From NCBI GenBank assembly GCA_026398675.1, contig JAPLSK010000071.1, positions 1-5,713 on the forward strand: a stretch of 5,713 bases of DNA, written 5' to 3'. This document shows, one piece after another, positions 1 through 5,534 of this stretch. The position numbers were made by a program, and so were the translations under genes. The notes beneath the pieces are model-generated. The model did not search any database and was not told the DNA's origin. It saw nothing but the letters and a program-made list of their open reading frames with translations. The stretch's first letter is position 1. Each line of letters starts with the position of its first letter. The DNA is from a bacterium. GTDB lineage: Bacteria; RBG-13-66-14.

Positions 1-858
1 GCCGTGGACGGGGCCAGCAGCGACACGGTGAAAATCCAGGGGATGACCTTCCTGCTGGCGGTGGCCCCCCTGGCCGACGAGCGCGGCCTGCGCGGATTCG
101 TCGTCACCCTCACCGACATCACCGAGCTGGCCCGCATAGACCGGATGAAGACCGACGTGATGCACATCCTTTCGCACGACCTGAAGAGTCCGCTGGGGAC
201 CATCCGCGGCTTCGCCGAGCTCCTCTCGGACCGGGAGGTCTCCCGGGACGAGCGCCTCGAGTACGTGGGGCACCTGGCCGCCGAAACGGACAAGCTCCTC
301 AAGCTCATCGAGACGTTCCTCGACGTGAGCCGTCTGGAGGGCGGCCGGCGGCGGGGCCAGTTCCTCCCCGTGGACCTCTGCGCGGTGGCCGAGGAGGTCA
401 TCGAGTTGGGGCGCATCACCGCCAACCAGGCCGGCAAGACCCTGGTCCTCGACCGCCCCCCCGCGGTGACCGCCATCCTGGCCGACGTGAACCTGGTCAG
501 CCGGGCGCTGGCGAATTTGTTGGACAACGCCGTCAAGTACGCCCCCGCCGGGACCGACGTGACGGTGGCCGTCCGGGAGCTCGAGCGGGCGGTGGAGGTG
601 TCGGTGACCGACGAGGGGCCGGGGATCGAGCCGGAGGAGCGGGAGCACATCTTCGAGAAGTTCTACCGGGCGAAGGCGGCGCGGGACGTGGGCGGCACCG
701 GGCTCGGCCTCTCCTTCGTGGCCCAGGTGGCCCGGCTGCACCGCGCCGAGGTCCTGGTGGCCTCCACCCCCGGCAAGGGCGCCACCTTCACCCTCCGCTT
801 CAACAAACCGGATCTGGAGGGGGATGAGCCGAGGGAGATCGAGGACACCGAGGCGTGA
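1..858 (+). CDS. Sensor histidine kinase, C-terminal part (5' end outside window)
   Basis: This is the cytoplasmic catalytic half of a two-component sensor kinase, which autophosphorylates on His and passes the phosphate to a response regulator not seen here. The frame is open at the left edge, so the GTG at position 4 is probably internal. Residues below are counted from that GTG. Residues 10-45 resemble the end of a PAS domain (GFVVTLTDITE). The HisKA H-box is SHDLKSPL with phospho-acceptor His58 (codon 175-177). The HATPase_c domain shows the N-box NLLDNAVKYA (171-180), G1 box DEGPGIEP (203-210), F-box IFEKFYRAK (216-224) and G2 box GGTGLGLS (230-237), so the ATP site looks intact. An acidic tail of about 18 residues follows. 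No membrane segment lies in the visible part. The 156-nt gap and a promoter-like sequence after it suggest that it is transcribed separately from the downstream operon. The kinase assignment is very secure; its signal and partner are unknown. Confidence 0.95.
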   Translation, partial: AVDGASSDTVKIQGMTFLLAVAPLADERGLRGFVVTLTDITELARIDRMKTDVMHILSHDLKSPLGTIRGFAELLSDREVSRDERLEYVGHLAAETDKLLKLIETFLDVSRLEGGRRRGQFLPVDLCAVAEEVIELGRITANQAGKTLVLDRPPAVTAILADVNLVSRALANLLDNAVKYAPAGTDVTVAVRELERAVEVSVTDEGPGIEPEEREHIFEKFYRAKAARDVGGTGLGLSFVAQVARLHRAEVLVASTPGKGATFTLRFNKPDLEGDEPREIEDTEA

Positions 859-934
859 AGCGCCCGTCCCCGGCGGCTCGGGTTCGCGGGGGTCGGTGCT
901 TGCAGGGGCCGGTTCCGCGGATCCCGTCCCCCGG

Positions 935-954
935 AAGTTCGCGTTTGCGGGCTT
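935..954 (+). other. Small inverted repeat in the intergenic gap
   Basis: Positions 935-942 can pair with 947-954 as an 8-bp stem with two G-U pairs and a 4-nt loop. It ends inside the TTGACA at 953-958. A T8 run (968-975) lies 13 nt beyond the stem, too far for a normal intrinsic terminator. It could be a weak terminator for the kinase gene, a regulatory site, or chance. The rest of the 859-1014 gap shows nothing else recognisable. Confidence 0.2.
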
Positions 955-983
955 GACAAAGGGACCGTTTTTTTTCCTAGTTT
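953..983 (+). promoter_or_regulatory. Possible sigma70-type promoter for the nqr-like operon
   Basis: A perfect -35 hexamer TTGACA lies at 953-958. The best -10 candidates are weak: TAGTTT at 978-983 (spacer 19) or CCTAGT at 976-981 (spacer 17), each matching TATAAT at 3 of 6 positions. The spacer contains a T8 run (968-975). This is the only AT-richer stretch in the gap before the first operon gene, and it leaves a leader of roughly 25-30 nt. The placement fits; the -10 is the weak point. Confidence 0.4.
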
Positions 984-1014
984 TACCGATTCCTACCCTC
1001 CCCCGGGCAGAGGC

Positions 1015-2028
1015 ATGACGGAAACGACGAAGCCCGTTCCGGTCGAACCCAAGCGCGGGAGCCTCCACGCCCTGCCGTTCTTCCGGGGCCGGACCAAGTT
1101 TATCCCGCTCCACGCCAAGTTCTCCCGGGCCTTCCTCCCCCTCGCGCTCGCCTCGGTGTATCTCTTCGGCTGGCGCTGCGCCTTCCTCCTGGCCCTGGCC
1201 TATGCCGTGGGCTGGGTCACTGCCGCGGCGTTTTCGCTTATCCGCCGCCGGCCCATGGACCCCAGCTTCTGGATTACGGCGCTTCTTTTCGGCCTGACCC
1301 TCCCGGCGCACGTCCCCTGGTGGCTGGTGGTCATCGGGGCGGCCGTGGGGCAGCTCTTCGGGAAGGAGGCCTTCGGGGGCTTCGGGCGGAACGTCTTCAA
1401 CCCGGCGCTGGTCGGGCGGGCCTTCGTGACCATCAGCTTCCCGACGTACTTCGCCGGCTACTGGTGGAAGCCCTTTTGGGGCGGGATCGGGGGGTTCGCC
1501 CACTGGGCCCCCGACCTCGCCGCGGCCGACGCGGTGACCACCGCCACCCCCCTGGCGGCCTTCAAGGGCTCCGGCGTCCAGGGGCCGCTGGGGCCGATGC
1601 TCTGGGGGAACACCGGCGGGGCGATGGGGGAGACGGCGGCGATCCTTTTAGTCCTTCTGGGGATTTACCTCCTTGCGCGGAAAATCATCAACTGGCGGAC
1701 GCCGCTGGCCGTCCTGGGCGCGGCGGCGGTCGCCGGCCTCGTCCTCCACCTGCTCTGGCCCGCCTTCGTCCCCGACACGGCCTTCACCCTGGCCGGCGGG
1801 GGGCTCCTCTTCGGGGCGCTCTTCTTCGCCACCGACCCGGTGAGCGCGCCGGCGACCGACGGCGGCCGCTGGCTCATGGGCGCGCTCATCGGCGTTTTGG
1901 TCGTAATCATCCGGGCGGCGTCGAGCTTCTCCGGCGGCGTCTTCTTCGCCATTCTCTTCGCCAACACCTTCACCCCGCTGGCGGACTCGCTCATAAAAGA
2001 ACAACGAAAGAGAAAGAGGGGAGTTTGA
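1015..2028 (+). CDS. nqrB/rnfD: NqrB/RnfD-family membrane subunit of Na+-translocating NADH:quinone reductase / Rnf complex
   Basis: This integral membrane subunit carries covalently bound FMN and forms part of the ion path in Nqr and Rnf complexes. The 337 residues contain about nine or ten hydrophobic segments after a basic 35-residue N-terminus. Family hallmarks are visible: FGKEAFGGFGRNVFNPALVGRAF (about 115-137), ATDPVSAPATDGGRW (near 272-286) and a C-terminal FANTFTPL followed by a basic tail. The presumed flavinylation motif is DAVTTATPL at 172-180, with Thr178 the likely FMN-bearing residue. The TLPAHVPWW and GRWLMGALIG regions resemble NqrB more than RnfD, but NqrB proteins are usually near 400 residues, so the length is Rnf-like. 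ATG at 1015 is the only sensible start; the purine-rich AGAGG at 1009-1013 is unusually close to it. It is the first gene of the cluster, with no subunit A or RnfC gene upstream. Family membership is secure; Nqr versus Rnf is less so. Confidence 0.93.
   Translation: MTETTKPVPVEPKRGSLHALPFFRGRTKFIPLHAKFSRAFLPLALASVYLFGWRCAFLLALAYAVGWVTAAAFSLIRRRPMDPSFWITALLFGLTLPAHVPWWLVVIGAAVGQLFGKEAFGGFGRNVFNPALVGRAFVTISFPTYFAGYWWKPFWGGIGGFAHWAPDLAAADAVTTATPLAAFKGSGVQGPLGPMLWGNTGGAMGETAAILLVLLGIYLLARKIINWRTPLAVLGAAAVAGLVLHLLWPAFVPDTAFTLAGGGLLFGALFFATDPVSAPATDGGRWLMGALIGVLVVIIRAASSFSGGVFFAILFANTFTPLADSLIKEQRKRKRGV
2016..2023 (+). promoter_or_regulatory. Ribosome binding site for the HEPN gene
   Basis: GAGGGGAG lies inside the last codons of the NqrB/RnfD gene, 6 nt before the ATG at 2030, and supports that start over the in-frame ATGs at 2039 and 2045. 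It may originally have served the NqrC/RnfG gene (inference from the cassette position). Confidence 0.65.
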
Positions 2029-2029
2029 T

Positions 2030-2443
2030 ATGGGCACAATGCTAATGAGTAGTGATTTGAAACAAATGGCACTTGATCGCGTAAGAGATGCGCAGATTTT
2101 ATTAGAAGCTAAAAGATACGTCAGTTCCTACTACTTGATAGGGTATGCCGTCGAATATGCCCTGAAGGCTGTAATTGCCAAACGAACCCGGCGACACGAA
2201 TTCCCAGAGAAAAAACGAGTGAATGAAAGTTGGACACATGATTTCGATAAGTTATTCGAAAAAGCAGCTTTAGAAAAGGAACCAATGAATAAGCAGACAG
2301 AGACATATTTGGCTACAGTAAAAAAATGGAAACCTGATTCAAGATATGAGCCAAAGAAGAGTAGAAACGAAGCTGAAGACCTTTTCGAGGCAGTGACACA
2401 TCCTCACGATGGAGTTCTATCATGGTTGAAAACATACTGGTAA
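2030..2443 (+). CDS. HEPN-domain protein, first gene of an inserted two-gene cassette
   Basis: This is a 137-residue, mostly helical protein of the HEPN type. The N-terminal half has the typical pattern of a helix carrying RVRDAQILLEAKRY (17-30), then SSYYLIGYAVEYALKAVIA (about 32-50). The C-terminus has WKPDSRYEP (100-108) and ends DGVLSWLKTYW, as in a family of small HEPN proteins. HEPN proteins are often metal-independent RNases with an Rx4-6H motif, and many act in toxin-antitoxin or defence modules. Here R63 and H70 (RVNESWTH) fit Rx6H, but the assignment is uncertain. The gene begins 1 nt after the NqrB/RnfD stop and overlaps the next gene by 22 nt. Composition is strikingly AT-rich against its neighbours (24 G/C of 60 at 2041-2100), with many AAA, GAA, TTA and AGA codons, pointing to recent acquisition. 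HEPN membership is well supported by pattern; RNase activity is inferred. Confidence 0.85.
   Translation: MGTMLMSSDLKQMALDRVRDAQILLEAKRYVSSYYLIGYAVEYALKAVIAKRTRRHEFPEKKRVNESWTHDFDKLFEKAALEKEPMNKQTETYLATVKKWKPDSRYEPKKSRNEAEDLFEAVTHPHDGVLSWLKTYW
2411..2414 (+). promoter_or_regulatory. Ribosome binding site for the HEPN partner gene
   Basis: GGAG lies 7 nt upstream of the ATG at 2422, inside the HEPN coding region. It supports a start that overlaps the HEPN stop by 22 nt and suggests translational coupling. Confidence 0.5.
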
Positions 2444-2853
2444 AAGAGTATCGGGAGGAAGGCTCGATAATCGTCGAGGCATTACTCAAGCACGGCATTC
2501 CTGTCGAGGCCGCCTTCTGGTCCTATTACGGTTTGTACGAGCGTTGGGAGTTCTATATCGTCTCTAGTTGGGCGGACGAAAAAGGGATAAACAAAACCTA
2601 TAGTGAGATATACGATGCCATAGAGGGATTAGATGAGCTTGAACTGCTGTCATTAACAGACATCAGGTTGATTGGACTTTCGGATAGCCTCTATAAGCAG
2701 TACAAGGATGTGCTTAAAAAGCATTGTGAGAAAGGTAGAAAACAGAGGCGGACAACATCCGGCCGAGTGAGGGATTGCTTTCCGTATTCCGGTCCCGACT
2801 ATCAGTTCTACTCGTATGATATCGAGGTTATAAAAAAGCATGCCCTTCAATAA
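2422..2853 (+). CDS. Uncharacterised HEPN-partner protein
   Basis: This 143-residue protein has no function I can name. Residues 12-50 (GSIIVEALLKHGIPVEAAFWSYY, then ERWEFYIVSS) look like a helix followed by a beta-hairpin. Next comes DEKGINKTYSEIYDAIEGL (52-70), then LSLTDIRLIGLSD (77-88), a basic stretch CEKGRKQRRTTSGRVRD (102-118) and a Tyr-rich end. It lacks the GSxxxGxxxxxSDxD signature of MNT nucleotidyltransferases, the usual HEPN companions, and shows no membrane segment or DNA-binding helix-turn-helix that I can see. I recall similar small proteins (G-x-PVEAAxW, then a strand ending in SS or SP, then DxxG) encoded next to HEPN genes, but this is from memory and unchecked. It shares the AT-rich composition of the HEPN gene and overlaps it by 22 nt, so the two form a unit; an antitoxin or modulator role is inference. 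Its last codons overlap the next gene by 14 nt. Confidence 0.8.
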   Translation: MVENILVKEYREEGSIIVEALLKHGIPVEAAFWSYYGLYERWEFYIVSSWADEKGINKTYSEIYDAIEGLDELELLSLTDIRLIGLSDSLYKQYKDVLKKHCEKGRKQRRTTSGRVRDCFPYSGPDYQFYSYDIEVIKKHALQ

Positions 2854-3472
2854 AGACTCGCGCCCCTTCATGGTCCTCTTCCTGGTGGCCGCGTCGGTGC
2901 TGGTGGCCTCGGCCCTCACCGCCCTCTACGCCTACACCAAGCCGGTGATAGACGAGCAGAAGGCGCGCCTCTTCAACCGGCGGGTCATCGAGGTCTTCGG
3001 CCTGGCCGACTCCGGGGCGGAGCTTGCGCCCGCGCGGGTGGACGAGCTTTACTCGAAGCACGTCAAGAAGGACCAGGCCGGCGGGCTCACCCTCTACCGG
3101 GGCTACGACGACGCGGGGAAGGAGCTGGGCGTGGCGTTCGAGGCCTCGGGGAGCGGCCTGTGGAGCGTGATTCGGGTCCTGGTGGCCCTGACGCCGGATT
3201 ACAAGAATATCTACCGCCTGCGGGTCCTGGAGCAGGGGGAGACGCCGGGGCTGGGTGGGCGGATCGCCGAGCCGGAGTTCCTGCAAAAGTTCGACGACCT
3301 GCCGCTGGGCCCGGCGCCGGGCTACGTGGGCGTCGTGGCCTACCAGGCCCCCGACAAGCCCTACGAGGTGGCGGCCATCACCGGGGCCACCCAGACCTCC
3401 AAGTCCCTGGAGAAGCTGTTGAACGCGGGCATCGCGGCCTTCCTCGCCGCGGTGAAGGGGGGAACGCCGTGA
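2840..3472 (+). CDS. nqrC/rnfG: NqrC/RnfG-family FMN-binding subunit
   Basis: This is the periplasm-exposed flavoprotein subunit of the Nqr/Rnf complex, anchored by one N-terminal helix (about residues 9-32) and relaying electrons through a Thr-linked FMN. The 210 residues show the expected landmarks: TKPVIDEQKARLF just after the membrane helix (33-45), GLWSVIRVLVAL (106-117), ETPGLGGRI (134-142) and the flavinylation motif ITGATQTSKSLE (180-191), with Thr184 the predicted attachment site. GLW and GETPGLGG are NqrC-like; NqrC proteins are usually nearer 250 residues, RnfG nearer 200. Attachment would need an ApbE flavin transferase, not seen here. The ATG at 2840 lies inside the preceding gene and has only a poor Shine-Dalgarno (GAGG at 2824-2827, 12 nt away), so translation may depend on coupling. 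The next in-frame ATG (2870) would remove the residues before the hydrophobic helix and has no ribosome site, so 2840 is preferred. Confidence 0.93.
   Translation: MPFNKDSRPFMVLFLVAASVLVASALTALYAYTKPVIDEQKARLFNRRVIEVFGLADSGAELAPARVDELYSKHVKKDQAGGLTLYRGYDDAGKELGVAFEASGSGLWSVIRVLVALTPDYKNIYRLRVLEQGETPGLGGRIAEPEFLQKFDDLPLGPAPGYVGVVAYQAPDKPYEVAAITGATQTSKSLEKLLNAGIAAFLAAVKGGTP
3457..3463 (+). promoter_or_regulatory. Ribosome binding site deciding the GTG start of the SH3b protein
   Basis: GGGGGGA, within a purine run at 3455-3464, ends 5 nt before GTG 3469. That GTG overlaps the preceding TGA as GTGA. It is followed by a signal-peptide-like sequence, which supports this start over upstream in-frame codons inside the NqrC/RnfG gene. 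Confidence 0.6.
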
Positions 3473-4887
3473 GACCGACGACCGCGCTCGTCCTTTATTC
3501 GATTTTGGCCACGGCGGTTCTCGGGGCGCCGGAGTGGACCAGCCCGGCCTCCCGGCCCGAAATCGAGCCGATGTACGCCCTGGTGGACGTGGACGCCCTC
3601 AACGTCCGCGACGCCCCGTCGGTGGACGGGAATAAAATCGGCCTGCTCCACCGCGGCGACCGGGCGGAAATCCTGGCCTGGGCGGTGGGGTACGACAGCC
3701 GGGGTGCGGGCTACGTCTGGGCCGAGGTGCGCTCGGGCGACCTCCACGGCTACGTCGCCGCCGAGGAGAAGAGCTACGCTTGGGGGGAGTACGGCGAGCG
3801 CTACCTGGTCGTCGAGCACGCGTTCGGCGAGCCGGAGCTCACCCTCGCCGCGGACCTGGACTCCGACGGCGCCCCCGAGGAGGTCCGGGTCGGGCCGGGG
3901 GAGGTCCACGTAGAGTACGAGCAGTTCTACTACGACGAGGAGTACGTTTACCGCCTGCCCCTGGTGCTGCGGGTCGAGGGTTCGTTCAACGCCGAGGTGC
4001 GACTGGCCGACTTCTTCCTGGGGACGAGCGCCGAGGAGGTGCCCGCGGAGGAGCTCATCGCCGGGCTGGATGAGTCCGGAGAGCTCGGCTGGTACCACAA
4101 CTGGAGCCTCTACGGCCTCGAGGCCGGCGACTTCAACGGCGACGGGGCGGCCGAGCTGCGCCTGACCCTGGACTACCGCTCCTCCTACCCTTCGCCGGTC
4201 ATGGGGCCGACCTTCACCCGCCGGCGGGTGCTGGGCTTCGCCTGGGGGAATGACGGCCTGCGGTGCATCTACGGTTACACCGAGTGGGCCTTCCTCCTCG
4301 GGTCCGACGAGGACGGCCCGTCCGGCAACTGGGCCTACGTCGAAGGCGGGGCGGAGCTGACCCCGGAGGCGCTGCGATACCGCGCCGTGATGTGTTGCCC
4401 CGAGGAGCCGGTGCCCTACGTCAATTTCCGATTCATCCATGCCCACGAGCGGCTGGACCGGCTGGATCGGGTGCGGCACCCGCTGCCGCCGCCGAACTAC
4501 CTCGCCGACGGTCGGTGGTTTTCGACGGACCTGGAGGCGCGCTGGGTGCCCGAGGCCGGGTTTTACGCCCTCTACTGCCCGCCGGGCAACGACTACGCCC
4601 TGGAGCTCGGCTACGCCTACTCCGAGGTCTCCCCCGTGGGGCTGCTCGGGGTGGACACGGCCGAATCCGTGTGGGGTTTGCTGAAAGAACCGTTGACGCT
4701 TTTCTGCCTGCCGGGGTCCGGGACCGTCGCCGGGACCCTGGAGCCGGAGATCTGGGTGGACGTGCGGACTTACGAGACGCGGGACGGCGCCTGGTACCTC
4801 GTCTCCGCCGTCCCTTACAGCGCCTTTACCGGTCAGGCCCCCGCGCTGGCCGGCTGGACCCGCACCCCGCCGAAGACGGAGGAGTGA
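3469..4887 (+). CDS. Predicted secreted protein with SH3b-like domain and DxDxDG loops
   Basis: I do not recognise a named family for the full 472-residue protein. The N-terminus (MRPTT, then about 14 hydrophobic residues ending LGA) looks like a Sec signal with cleavage near residue 20; there is no lipobox Cys. Residues 36-98 fit a bacterial SH3 domain: ALVDVDALNVRDAPS, GLLHRGDRAEIL, then W and HGYVAAE. Two acidic loops follow, DLDSDG (129-134) and DFNGDG (221-226), like the calcium-binding DxDxDG loops of EF-hand-like or FG-GAP-type repeats. Residues 405-465 (PLTLFCLPGSG, then DGAWYLV, then AGWT) may be a second, divergent SH3-like domain. The protein is acidic and rich in Tyr and Trp, with five Cys. 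It overlaps the NqrC/RnfG stop by 4 nt and lies 3 nt before the NqrD/RnfE start, so it is probably co-translated with the pump genes. Any link to the pump, such as extracytoplasmic anchoring or cell-wall binding, is speculation. Confidence 0.85.
   Translation: MRPTTALVLYSILATAVLGAPEWTSPASRPEIEPMYALVDVDALNVRDAPSVDGNKIGLLHRGDRAEILAWAVGYDSRGAGYVWAEVRSGDLHGYVAAEEKSYAWGEYGERYLVVEHAFGEPELTLAADLDSDGAPEEVRVGPGEVHVEYEQFYYDEEYVYRLPLVLRVEGSFNAEVRLADFFLGTSAEEVPAEELIAGLDESGELGWYHNWSLYGLEAGDFNGDGAAELRLTLDYRSSYPSPVMGPTFTRRRVLGFAWGNDGLRCIYGYTEWAFLLGSDEDGPSGNWAYVEGGAELTPEALRYRAVMCCPEEPVPYVNFRFIHAHERLDRLDRVRHPLPPPNYLADGRWFSTDLEARWVPEAGFYALYCPPGNDYALELGYAYSEVSPVGLLGVDTAESVWGLLKEPLTLFCLPGSGTVAGTLEPEIWVDVRTYETRDGAWYLVSAVPYSAFTGQAPALAGWTRTPPKTEE
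4878..4884 (+). promoter_or_regulatory. Ribosome binding site for the NqrD/RnfE gene
   Basis: GGAGGAG, at the end of the preceding gene, lies 6 nt before GTG 4891. It is the strongest Shine-Dalgarno in the window and supports the GTG start. Confidence 0.75.
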
Positions 4888-4890
4888 CCC

Positions 4891-5526
4891 GTGCCCAAGA
4901 AGGGTGAGAACTGGAAGGTCTTCGTCAAGGGGCTGTGGGAGGACAACCCGATCTTCCGCATGATTCTGGGCATCTGCTCCACCCTGGCGGTGACCAACCA
5001 GGTTATCAATACCGTGGCGATGGGCTCCGCCGTGGTCTTCGTCACCGTGTGCAGCTCCTTTCTGGTGAGCCTGGTGCGCAACGTCACCGGCAAGCGCGTC
5101 CGCATGGCCGTTTACACGCTCATCATCGCCGCCTTCGTCATCCTGGTGGACATCGCGCTGAAATCCTTCGTCCCCACGGTTTCGAAGGCCATCGGGCCGT
5201 ACGTGGGGCTGATAATAACGAACTGTATCATCATGGGCCGGGCCGAGGCCTTCGCCTCGAACAACAAGCCGCTGCCCAGCATTCTCGACGCCGCGGGGGT
5301 GAGCCTGGGCTACGCCATGAGTCTCTTAATAATTTCGGTCTTCCGGGAGCTACTGGGCTTCGGGACGCTGGCGGGGATTCCGGTCCTGGGGCCGGGCTTC
5401 GAGCCCTGGGTGATAATGGTCATGGCCCCCGGCGCGTTCTTCATGCTCGGGACCTACATCTGGATCATCCGCACCGTGCAGGACTCGGCGAAGAAGAGGA
5501 AGGAACTGCGCGCCCAGGCGGCGTAG
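4891..5526 (+). CDS. nqrD/rnfE: NqrD/RnfE-family membrane subunit
   Basis: This is one of the two homologous six-helix subunits (NqrD/E, RnfE/A) at the membrane core of the ion pump. The 211 residues are close to the usual family length. Landmarks are NPIFRMILGICSTLAVT (19-35), LVRN followed by a basic loop and VRMAVYTLIIA (about 61-80), VDIALKSFVP (86-95), GLIITNCIIMGRAEAFA (106-122), PSILDAAGVSLGYAM (129-143) and FRELLGFGTLAG (151-162). Cys29 and Cys112 sit in the positions that, in Vibrio cholerae NqrD, help ligate the intramembrane iron centre shared with NqrE. LGICS (not LGxCP), LIITNCI and the APGAFFMLGTYIWIIRT ending favour NqrD over RnfE. A charged tail (KKRKELR) follows. The GTG start is preceded by a strong ribosome site and a 3-nt gap. 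The family call is very secure, the Nqr leaning fairly so. Confidence 0.95.
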   Translation: MPKKGENWKVFVKGLWEDNPIFRMILGICSTLAVTNQVINTVAMGSAVVFVTVCSSFLVSLVRNVTGKRVRMAVYTLIIAAFVILVDIALKSFVPTVSKAIGPYVGLIITNCIIMGRAEAFASNNKPLPSILDAAGVSLGYAMSLLIISVFRELLGFGTLAGIPVLGPGFEPWVIMVMAPGAFFMLGTYIWIIRTVQDSAKKRKELRAQAA

Positions 5527-5532
5527 GAGGGA
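5525..5532 (+). promoter_or_regulatory. Ribosome binding site for the last gene
   Basis: AGGAGGGA overlaps the TAG stop of the NqrD/RnfE gene and lies just before ATG 5535. It shows that the next gene is translated from the same transcript. Confidence 0.65.
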
Positions 5533-5534
5533 AC

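Larger units (their letters stand above)
2030..2853 (+). other. AT-rich two-gene genomic insertion within the nqr-like operon
   Basis: The segment has clearly lower G+C and different codon use from both flanks and separates two genes that normally adjoin in Nqr and Rnf operons. The composition change begins around 1991, in the last codons of the NqrB/RnfD gene, and ends around 2855, in the first codons of the NqrC/RnfG gene. No transposase, integrase or long terminal repeat is visible, so the mechanism is unknown. Confidence 0.7.
1984..2861. repeat. 7-bp direct repeat GACTCGC flanking the AT-rich cassette
   Basis: GACTCGC occurs at 1984-1990 in the last codons of the NqrB/RnfD gene and again at 2855-2861 in the first codons of the NqrC/RnfG gene, close to where base composition switches on each side. 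Only these two 7-bp copies are meant, not the whole span. It could be a target duplication or chance. A simple duplication is awkward, because removing one copy plus the interior would fuse the two flanking genes in frame. Confidence 0.2.

Noticed and set aside
959..975. Intrinsic terminator for the kinase gene using the T8 run
   Set aside because: No stable GC-rich stem lies directly before the T run; the nearest stem ends 13 nt upstream. The T run sits in the spacer after a consensus -35.
824..1018. Small plus-strand ORF spanning the kinase end and the intergenic gap
   Set aside because: It has no ribosome site, overlaps the real kinase stop in another frame, crosses the promoter region and resembles no protein family.
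1320..2045. Plus-strand open frame of 241 codons inside the NqrB/RnfD gene
   Set aside because: It is a frame-shifted shadow of a clearly conserved membrane protein, and its Arg/Gly-rich translation has no family features.
2121..2498. Two short minus-strand ORFs opposite the HEPN gene
   Set aside because: They are antisense to a convincing HEPN protein, show no domain or ribosome site, and could not form a divergent antitoxin given the good plus-strand partner.
3160..3468. Upstream extension of the SH3b protein frame back to an ATG at 3160
   Set aside because: It runs through the NqrC/RnfG gene in another frame and encodes low-complexity Gly/Arg/Pro sequence typical of GC-rich shadow frames. 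The GTG at 3469 has a ribosome site and a signal peptide.
3361..4479. Long minus-strand open frame (372 codons)
   Set aside because: It is an antisense shadow of the SH3b gene. The translation is repetitive Val/Gly/Arg/Pro with no recognisable domain, and long open antisense frames are expected at this G+C.
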